A stretch of 39,935 nucleotides of DNA from Syntrophomonas sp. (GTDB taxonomy: Bacteria > Bacillota > Syntrophomonadia > Syntrophomonadales > Syntrophomonadaceae), in contig JAENZN010000030.1 in NCBI GenBank assembly GCA_016841245.1, positions 1 to 39,935 of the forward strand, written 5' to 3'. The translations under genes and the position numbers were made by a program. Numbering within the stretch: position 1 is the first letter of the stretch; each line of letters opens with the position of its first letter. Of this stretch, positions 34,962 through 39,935 are shown in pieces. The notes beneath the pieces were generated by a model that saw only the letters and a program-made list of their open reading frames with translations, was not told the origin of the DNA and made no database searches.

Positions 34962-35736
34962 GGCTTTTCCTCCCCCTGTATTTCAGCAGTTCATCCAGCT
35001 TAGCTCCCGGGTCAGGAGACGATACCAGGGTTTCCCCGATCAACACGGCATTAAAACCATTTTGCTCCAGTAATAATATATCCTCCTGGGTTTTTATACC
35101 GCTTTCACTGACCTTGATAAATGAATCAGGAATCAATGAGCCTAATTTTATACTAGTATTTATATCAACTGTGAAATCCTTTAGATTTCTATTATTGATC
35201 CCGATAATGTTTATCGGCAAATCGATTACCATGCCTATTTCTTCATCATGTACTTCCACTAATGGTTCTAACCCTATTTGCTTACTTCTTTCACATAAAC
35301 TGAGCAGTGACGAATAATCATGCATGGCAGCAATAAGCAATACCATATCTGCTCCCATTTCCATAGTTTCATAAAGCTGGATCTCATCAATGATAAAATC
35401 CTTGCGCAGAATCGGCAGATCTATTTCTTCCCGGATTTCTCTTAAATAATCTGCTTTGCCATCAAAAAACTTGCTGTCACTTATTACTGACACCGCAGCG
35501 GCACCATTCAGCTCATATTTTTTGGCTATTTCCAGATGATTAAAGCTGCTGCAGATTACTCCTTTAACAGGAGATGCCTTTTTAACTTCAGCTATAACTT
35601 CAATCCTGCCGGTATCATTCTTAAATATTGCAAAAGGATTAAAGCATTTTGTTTTTAGGATGAGTTTATCCATATCAAGAGTCTTTCTCAGTCTCTGAAC
35701 TTCCAATTTTTTTTCAGCGGCTATACGGTTCAGCAT
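34948..35736 (-). CDS. trpC: Indole-3-glycerol-phosphate synthase
   Basis: The 262-residue TIM-barrel enzyme closes the indole ring from the trpF product. Motifs are VIAEVKKASPVKGVI (catalytic Lys), AAAVSVISDSKFFDGKADYL, LPILRKDFIIDEIQ, LEPLVEVHDEE, IIGINNRNLKDFTVD and VSESGIKTQEDI. It overlaps the trpD end by 7 nt and trpF by 14 nt. Normal length and all active-site segments are present. Confidence 0.97.
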   Translation of the reverse strand: MLNRIAAEKKLEVQRLRKTLDMDKLILKTKCFNPFAIFKNDTGRIEVIAEVKKASPVKGVICSSFNHLEIAKKYELNGAAAVSVISDSKFFDGKADYLREIREEIDLPILRKDFIIDEIQLYETMEMGADMVLLIAAMHDYSSLLSLCERSKQIGLEPLVEVHDEEIGMVIDLPINIIGINNRNLKDFTVDINTSIKLGSLIPDSFIKVSESGIKTQEDILLLEQNGFNAVLIGETLVSSPDPGAKLDELLKYRGRKSHDQS

Positions 35737-36752
35737 GCGGCTACCCCGTCTCTGCTGTATTGAATCATCTTCAAGAGGATACCTTTGGCCTTGCCTGAGT
35801 CTATTAGTTCATCGGCCAACTGTATCCCTTCCTTCATATCCAGAGCTTTACCTGCAGTCATTATTGCCGCCGCAGCGTTTAAGACTACTGTATCTCTAAA
35901 AGATCCGGGGTGTCCGTCCAGGACTTCCCTGGCTATGCGGGTATTGACGGATATATCCCCGCCTAAAATAGAATCCAAAGTTATCGGATCTAACCCCAGG
36001 TCTACCGGGTCTATGTCATACATAGCCATCTCCCCGGCTTGAATATCATAAACCCGGGTTTTGCCGCTGGGACTAACTTCATCCATTCCATTTTCCGCAT
36101 TAATAACCAGGGCCCGTTTTCGTCCCAGTTTGTTAACGGTAAGCGCTATTGATTCCTGCATACTGCCATCTGCTATTCCCATCACCTGGTAACTCAAATT
36201 ACATGGGTTCAGCAGAGGGCCAAGAAAATTAAAAATAGTAGCTACTCCCATTTCCCTTCTCAGGGGTCCCACTTCTTTTAAGATAGGATGATAATGAGGT
36301 GCAAATAAAAAGGTAATACCTGCCTTTTCCAGCAGCATACGAGCCTCATCCGGACTCAGCATAATATTAACCCCCAGTGCCTCCAGTAAGTCAGCACTCC
36401 CCACCTTACTTGTCATCGCTTTATTTCCATGTTTGGCTATCGGAATACCCGCAGCAGCTACTACAAAGGCTGCCAGAGTAGATATATTAAAAGTTCCTAA
36501 TCCGTCCCCTCCGGTACCGCAGGTATCTAATAGTTCCATATCAGCATCAATCGTCACCGCTTCTTCATAAATGGCTTGCACAAAACCACTTAATTCCTGG
36601 GCACATTCTTTACGGGTCCGCAGTGCGGATAGGAAGGCAGCCGCCTGTACCGCCTGAACATTATCATGCAAAAGCATTTTAGCACTGCTGTATGCCTCTT
36701 CAATATTGAGATATTCCCCTCCTACTACGGTTTTTAAATATTGGTTAAACAT
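35730..36752 (-). CDS. trpD: Anthranilate phosphoribosyltransferase
   Basis: The 340-residue enzyme transfers phosphoribose from PRPP to anthranilate. It has LDTCGTGGDGLGTFNIST (PRPP loop), PIAKHGNKAMTSKVGSADLL (anthranilate and substrate site), FLFAPHYHPILKEVGPLRRE and FNFLGPLLNP. It is not fused to trpG, which lies 119 nt upstream. That gap contains a GC-rich hairpin (36795-36824) and six GAG/UAG triplets over the ribosome binding site (36763-36790), so this gene may be controlled separately at translation. Confidence 0.97.
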   Translation of the reverse strand: MFNQYLKTVVGGEYLNIEEAYSSAKMLLHDNVQAVQAAAFLSALRTRKECAQELSGFVQAIYEEAVTIDADMELLDTCGTGGDGLGTFNISTLAAFVVAAAGIPIAKHGNKAMTSKVGSADLLEALGVNIMLSPDEARMLLEKAGITFLFAPHYHPILKEVGPLRREMGVATIFNFLGPLLNPCNLSYQVMGIADGSMQESIALTVNKLGRKRALVINAENGMDEVSPSGKTRVYDIQAGEMAMYDIDPVDLGLDPITLDSILGGDISVNTRIAREVLDGHPGSFRDTVVLNAAAAIMTAGKALDMKEGIQLADELIDSGKAKGILLKMIQYSRDGVAAC

Positions 36753-36762
36753 TATTAATACT

Positions 36763-36790
36763 CTCCTCTCTTCTCGTCTAATCTCGTCTA
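36763..36790 (-). promoter_or_regulatory. TRAP-like binding site over the trpD ribosome binding site
   Basis: Read as minus-strand RNA from 36790, six triplets UAG, GAG, UAG, GAG, GAG, GAG are each separated by exactly 2 nt (AC, AU, AC, AA, AG). The last ends 10 nt before the trpD ATG and contains the Shine-Dalgarno GGAG. TRAP binds up to eleven (G/U)AG repeats spaced 2-3 nt apart and blocks translation when they cover a ribosome site. The shared pentamer spacing with the trpE leader makes chance unlikely. Confidence 0.7.
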
Positions 36791-36794
36791 GCCC

Positions 36795-36824
36795 CCTGCC
36801 CTAAGGGGAGTTTCTCCCGGCAGG
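36795..36824 (-). promoter_or_regulatory. Hairpin in the trpG-trpD gap
   Basis: On the minus strand CCTGCC-GGGAG-AAA-CTCCC-CTTAG-GGCAGG forms a two-part GC stem just upstream of the TRAP-like triplets. It lacks a U-tract, so it is not a simple terminator. It may present or mask the triplet region, or stabilise the 5' end of a processed trpD message. Confidence 0.5.
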
Positions 36825-36871
36825 TGCACCTTTCAGCCGCCCATAGGACTGTAGACAAGGGTACTGTTGTC

Positions 36872-37507
36872 TTATCCCGCAGCACTTTTCCTCTTATCCA
36901 CAGCCAGACAGGATAACCGCGTATGTCCGAATGGATAGCTCCTTATCCAGGTAAGAAAGTTTGCCAGCAATTTTTTGCCTTCGGCAGTCATTATCGACTC
37001 GGGATGAAACTGCACTCCCTCGACCGGATAATACTTGTGCCTGATTCCCATAATTTCGCCTATTTCACTGCAGGAACTAATCTCCAGACAGTGCGGCATC
37101 GAGTCTCTCTCTATCACCAGAGAATGATACCGGGCTGCATCAAAAGGTTCGCTGATTCCTTCATAGATAGTCTGTTGATCATGATATATTCTAGATACCT
37201 TGCCATGCATCATCCGTTGGTTAATAACAATACTGGCTCCAAAGGCATAAGCAATAGATTGATGACCCAGGCATACTCCCAAAATAGGTATCTTGTCATA
37301 ACACTCCCTGATTACCTCAACCGAGATGCCAGCTTCCTTTGGACTACTGGGCCCAGGAGAGATAACAATAGCTTCCGGTTCCAGCTCCATTATTTCATTA
37401 ATGCTTATGGCATCATTTTTATATACCTGTACTTCCTCCCCAAATTCCTCAAAATACTGTACCAGGTTGTAAGTAAAAGAATCATAGTTATCGATCATCA
37501 ATATCAT
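36872..37507 (-). CDS. trpG: Anthranilate synthase glutamine amidotransferase subunit
   Basis: The 211-residue class I amidotransferase supplies ammonia to TrpE. It has VISPGPSSPKEAG, the nucleophile Cys in ILGVCLGHQSIAYAFG, and the catalytic His-Glu in GVQFHPESIMT. In many bacteria this protein also serves folate synthesis as PabA. The ATG overlaps the trpE stop (ATGA). The last 20 or so residues (HTRLSCLAVDKRKSAAG) extend past the usual end and are basic and unusual. Confidence 0.95.
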   Translation of the reverse strand: MILMIDNYDSFTYNLVQYFEEFGEEVQVYKNDAISINEIMELEPEAIVISPGPSSPKEAGISVEVIRECYDKIPILGVCLGHQSIAYAFGASIVINQRMMHGKVSRIYHDQQTIYEGISEPFDAARYHSLVIERDSMPHCLEISSCSEIGEIMGIRHKYYPVEGVQFHPESIMTAEGKKLLANFLTWIRSYPFGHTRLSCLAVDKRKSAAG

Positions 37508-39006
37508 TCTAATTCCTCCGCTTTTTTGATTGCCAGCATCAGTGCCCGGGCTTTACTCAATGTCTCTTCAGCTTCCAGTTCAGGCACAGAATCAGCAACG
37601 ATTCCTGCTCCACTCTGGAGATAATATTTTTTGTTTTTATATAATATGGCTCGTATAGTTATACACGAATCCAGACTTCCATCAAAGGAAATATAACCAA
37701 CAGATCCTCCATATGGTCCTCGCACATCGGTCTCCAAATCAAGAATTATTTCCATCGCTTTACGCTTCGGTGCTCCGCTCAAGGTACCAGCCGGGAAACA
37801 GGCTTGAAAAGCTTCCAGTGATGTGACGTCATCTTTAAGTTCACCTTCCACCGTAGATACCAGATGTACAACATGAGAGTACTTTTCTAATTCCATGAAT
37901 TCCAATACTTTCACGCTTCCAGCCTTGCATACTTTCCCCACATCATTACGGCTCAGATCAACCAGCATTAGATGTTCTGCTCTTTCTTTTTCATCCTGTA
38001 AGAGTTCTTTTTGCAGTAATTCATCTAATTCTTTATCCCCGGTAACTTTGCAGGTTCCTGCTATAGGCCGACTTCTTAGTTTGCCCTCTCTTACTTTAAC
38101 CTGCATTTCCGGTGAAGCACCCATCAATGTAGCCTCAGGCAGTTTAAAATAAAACATATATGGAGATGGATTTAAGCTGCGAAGCCGGCTGTACACCTGC
38201 CAGGGATCAGCGGTACTTTTTTTCTCCCATCGTCTGGATAAAACTACCTGGAAAATATCCCCCTGCCTTATATGTTCTTTGGCCTTCCTGACCATATCAC
38301 CGTATTTTTCACGGGATATATTCACCTGAAATTCCTCGTCGATATTACCATCTTTTGGCCCATAACCCCGTAAAGGTTCAGGAGCAGTATTTTCGCAGTA
38401 TGATTCAATATTTTTTATGACATCATCCATCTGCTGGCAGAGCGAATCATAAGCAGCCTGATCTGCTTCAGAGCTTTTTACCCACAGGAAAATACTGAGT
38501 TCGCCGGTATGCCGGTCATAGACGATTATCTTACCAGGCATAAAGAAATACTGTTCTTCGAAAGAACTGGGTTCATTCAGCAAACCCTGGTAAAACAAAC
38601 TGGTCTCGTAGCTCCAGTAACCAACCAGACCTCCGGTAAAAAAGGGAAAATCAAGTTTCGGAGTACGAAGTGAATTTATTGAATTTTGCATGGGTAAAAT
38701 GCCCTGGGGATCATCAAGGGAAGAGAAAATTTCGTACAGTGGGCTGTACGCAAGAATAGAATAACGTCCATTATCATTACCGGTTAAGCTCTCCAGGAGA
38801 CAGGAGATCTCTACCATATTTATTGCTTCATAAAATGAAACAATATCAAAATCATTAAGCTTCATCTGGCTGCAGATCGGAATATAATCATATACCCCGG
38901 ACATATTGATAAATGTTTCCAGGTCAGGAAAAACCTCAACCCCGGAAAAAGGCAAATAAAAACCAGCACGTTCAAATGTGCTGGTACGATTCTCATACCT
39001 GCTCAT
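37504..39006 (-). CDS. trpE: Anthranilate synthase component I
   Basis: The 500-residue chorismate-using enzyme makes anthranilate with TrpG. The feedback element [20 protein letters not shown] (LLES plus downstream Ser) marks tryptophan inhibition. The chorismate-binding core has [96 protein letters not shown] and [13 protein letters not shown]. Length is normal. The start is an ATG in a run of GAG triplets; a GAGGAG site lies about 11 nt upstream. A TTGACA-17-TAAATT promoter lies inside a palindromic region upstream. It is first in trpEGDCF-aroF. Confidence 0.97.
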   Translation of the reverse strand: MSRYENRTSTFERAGFYLPFSGVEVFPDLETFINMSGVYDYIPICSQMKLNDFDIVSFYEAINMVEISCLLESLTGNDNGRYSILAYSPLYEIFSSLDDPQGILPMQNSINSLRTPKLDFPFFTGGLVGYWSYETSLFYQGLLNEPSSFEEQYFFMPGKIIVYDRHTGELSIFLWVKSSEADQAAYDSLCQQMDDVIKNIESYCENTAPEPLRGYGPKDGNIDEEFQVNISREKYGDMVRKAKEHIRQGDIFQVVLSRRWEKKSTADPWQVYSRLRSLNPSPYMFYFKLPEATLMGASPEMQVKVREGKLRSRPIAGTCKVTGDKELDELLQKELLQDEKERAEHLMLVDLSRNDVGKVCKAGSVKVLEFMELEKYSHVVHLVSTVEGELKDDVTSLEAFQACFPAGTLSGAPKRKAMEIILDLETDVRGPYGGSVGYISFDGSLDSCITIRAILYKNKKYYLQSGAGIVADSVPELEAEETLSKARALMLAIKKAEELE

Positions 39007-39053
39007 CTCGTCGTTCTCTCCTCTTCTAATCTCATCTCGTCTCGTCTCGTCTA
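39002..39053 (-). promoter_or_regulatory. TRAP-like binding site over the trpE start
   Basis: As minus-strand RNA from 39053, the triplets run UAG, GAG, GAG, GAG, GAG, UAG, GAG, GAG, eight in perfect 5-nt register with 2-nt spacers. After 6 nt come GAG-AU-GAG, the last overlapping the AUG start of trpE. These ten repeats are close to the eleven pockets of TRAP (MtrB). Their position over the Shine-Dalgarno and start codon predicts repression of translation in high tryptophan. No terminator hairpin is visible in the roughly 80-nt leader, so Bacillus-type attenuation is not evident. Confidence 0.75.
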
Positions 39054-39093
39054 ATAATATTAAATTGTATGCCTTAACAGCATTATTATTGTT

Positions 39094-39122
39094 AATTTAC
39101 AATGATATAATGCTTTTGTCAA
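39094..39122 (-). promoter_or_regulatory. trpE operon promoter
   Basis: On the minus strand TTGACA (39122-39117), a 17-nt spacer and TAAATT (39099-39094) precede trpE by about 90 nt. The -35 box lies in the loop of a perfect inverted repeat, so a protein bound to the palindrome would cover the promoter. Confidence 0.65.
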
Positions 39123-39137
39123 GAGCATTATATCATT
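39101..39137. repeat. Perfect 14-bp inverted repeat around the trpE -35 box
   Basis: AATGATATAATGCT (39101-39114) and AGCATTATATCATT (39124-39137) are exact complements around TTTGTCAAG. The repeat lies between the transglutaminase-like gene stop and trpE. It could be an operator, or a transcript-end hairpin for the upstream gene, though a U-tract is missing. It adjoins the REP-like half-site A5. Confidence 0.75.
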
Positions 39138-39156
39138 GGGTCAGGCACTACCTTAC
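39138..39156. repeat. REP-like half-site A5
   Basis: GGGTCAGGCACTACCTTAC is one arm of the A family with one change. It contains the stop codon of the transglutaminase-like gene (39155-39153). Confidence 0.7.
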
Positions 39157-39791
39157 TTTGGGAACCAGCGCCTCATACTATCTCCATATATTTTATAGCC
39201 TATTTCAAATATCAGCGTCCAGGGAACATCCGCAAACACTCCATAATCATCCAGGTATTCAATATAAAGACCGCCTTCCAGATCCAGCTGGGGCAGTACC
39301 GCATCATGTACCCCGTCAAACTCCACTGCCGATACTCCGATCCGTTTACAGATATCATAGTTAAAGGTGGGAGCCGCCTTAATCCAATGACCGTTTATAT
39401 AGATATGATTATATACATGGGGGAAAAACACATTGGTACCCATCATCTCCACCGCTTCCGGGGGAGACTTGTGATTGCAAATTGAAGTCAGGATAAGCCG
39501 GCTGGGTATTCCAGCTGCTCTGCAGAGAGAGGTGAACAGGATAGCCTTGGGCATACACCAACCCTGGCCCTTTTCCAGAATCCATGATGAGCGGTATGAT
39601 TTACGGTCATCACTTATGTCATACATATTGTAATGGCATTTATCCCGCACATAGTAAAATAACTGAACTGCTTTATCACCTGTGGTGATACATTCCCGGG
39701 TTAAGTCCTCAACCGTTCTAACGATGGCCGGGTGGTCACAATCAATGATGGAAGTCGGTTTTAGAAAAAGATCCACGTTTTCCAATACCAT
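39153..39791 (-). CDS. Transglutaminase-like protein
   Basis: The 212-residue soluble protein has a transglutaminase/protease-like core. GDKAVQLFYYVRDKCHYNMY is followed by the nucleophile candidate Cys79 in GQGWCMPKAILFTSLCRAAG and His129 in HVYNHIYINGHW. The position of the third triad residue, normally Asp in a DPT motif, is Ala140 here (KAAPTFN). I recall a bacterial subfamily with a similar substitution (often ATPTF), followed by VEFDG-HDAVL as here. The reaction is unknown. The start is uncertain: AGGGAGGG abuts the ATG at 39791, so the TTG at 39785 (6-nt spacing) may be the true one. It lies between the 5S gene and trpE. Confidence 0.85.
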   Translation of the reverse strand: MVLENVDLFLKPTSIIDCDHPAIVRTVEDLTRECITTGDKAVQLFYYVRDKCHYNMYDISDDRKSYRSSWILEKGQGWCMPKAILFTSLCRAAGIPSRLILTSICNHKSPPEAVEMMGTNVFFPHVYNHIYINGHWIKAAPTFNYDICKRIGVSAVEFDGVHDAVLPQLDLEGGLYIEYLDDYGVFADVPWTLIFEIGYKIYGDSMRRWFPK

Positions 39792-39866
39792 CCCTCCCTA
39801 ATAAGTAGCTATTAGGTGCAAAACGATTTCTATATTTTAATTATATCATCATTATGCATAATAAAT

Positions 39867-39903
39867 GGTCAGGCACTAATTTACTAACTTATTGCCTGAC
39901 CCC
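39867..39903. repeat. REP-like palindrome A6 after the 5S gene
   Basis: GGTCAGGCA (39867-39875) pairs with TGCCTGACC (39893-39901) around TAATTTACTAACTTAT-type loop sequence. It lies about 10 nt after the end of the 5S rRNA gene and may act as its 3' hairpin. It is a diverged A-family copy. Confidence 0.8.
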
Positions 39904-39913
39904 AAAAATTAAT

Positions 39914-39935
39914 CCTGGCAACGACCTACTCTCCC
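39914..39935 (-). rRNA. rrf: 5S ribosomal RNA, 3' end only
   Basis: The last 22 nt read on the minus strand are GGGAGAGTAGGTCGTTGCC followed by AGG, the conserved 3' terminal strand of bacterial 5S rRNA. The rest, and presumably 23S and 16S, lie beyond the right edge on the same strand. Confidence 0.85.

Noticed and set aside
39007..39150. T-box or classical attenuator in the trpE leader
   Set aside because: No T-box signature (GGTGG-ACCGCG type) and no terminator/antiterminator pair in the short leader. The GAG/UAG register explains the sequence better.

Overview
The window looks like a chromosomal segment of a low-GC, Gram-positive-type anaerobe, most plausibly a Clostridia member near Syntrophomonas. 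This is inferred from gene content, not from a search. Supporting points are a pcrA-ligA-gatCAB block, a large acyl-CoA dehydrogenase near an acetate/succinate transporter, a homocitrate-synthase-like enzyme next to an aconitase-type pair and NADP isocitrate dehydrogenase, strong GGAGG ribosome binding sites, and only a degraded trace of superoxide dismutase. Almost everything from about 16.7 kb rightwards, apart from a plus-strand island at 29.8-33.2 kb, is on the minus strand. It would follow an rRNA operon whose 5S 3' end is cut by the right edge.

Layout. 1-2.2 kb: start of an unseen minus-strand gene, a HAD-type small phosphatase-like protein, a probable structured RNA on the plus strand (about 976-1092), and a two-gene minus unit (membrane protein plus YiiX-like cysteine hydrolase). 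2.3-8.6 kb: a compact plus-strand operon of three unrecognised proteins, a divergent Hsp70/actin-fold ATPase and a conserved uncharacterised protein with a C-terminal cysteine cluster. It ends at a perfect 30-bp hairpin. This operon is the best candidate for an undescribed system. 8.7-14.2 kb: a MerR/coiled-coil regulator, acyl-CoA dehydrogenase, acetate transporter, a decayed GNAT acetyltransferase and a secreted glucosaminidase-like protein. 14.6-16.7 kb: hybrid histidine kinase with REC and HPt domains. 16.7-21.9 kb (minus): citrate/homocitrate synthase, aconitase-like large and small subunits, isocitrate dehydrogenase and metF. This reads as an oxidative route from acetyl-CoA and oxaloacetate to 2-oxoglutarate.

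22.0-29.5 kb (minus): pcrA, ligA, gatC, gatA, gatB. 29.8-33.2 kb (mostly plus): DUF1287 protein, an Smr-domain protein behind a Fur-box-like site with a 42-residue microprotein after it, a convergent PAP2 phosphatase, a small membrane protein/XRE regulator pair with a perfect palindrome in its promoter, and RidA. 33.2-33.4 kb holds a superoxide dismutase C-terminal remnant. 33.4-39.0 kb (minus): trpE-trpG-trpD-trpC-trpF followed by a DAHP synthase, without trpB or trpA. 39.1-39.9 kb: a transglutaminase-like protein and the 5S end.

Two regulatory patterns stand out. First, the trp cluster carries two runs of GAG/UAG triplets at an exact 5-nt period, one over the trpE start region and one over the trpD ribosome binding site. 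This is the signature of binding sites for TRAP (MtrB). Second, at least nine copies of short palindromic elements of two kinds (GGGGTCAGGCACTAACTTAC-like and TGGGGACGGTTC-like) sit at or near gene ends, several containing stop codons. They look like REP elements of the kind mobilised by RAYT transposases, although no RAYT gene is present here.
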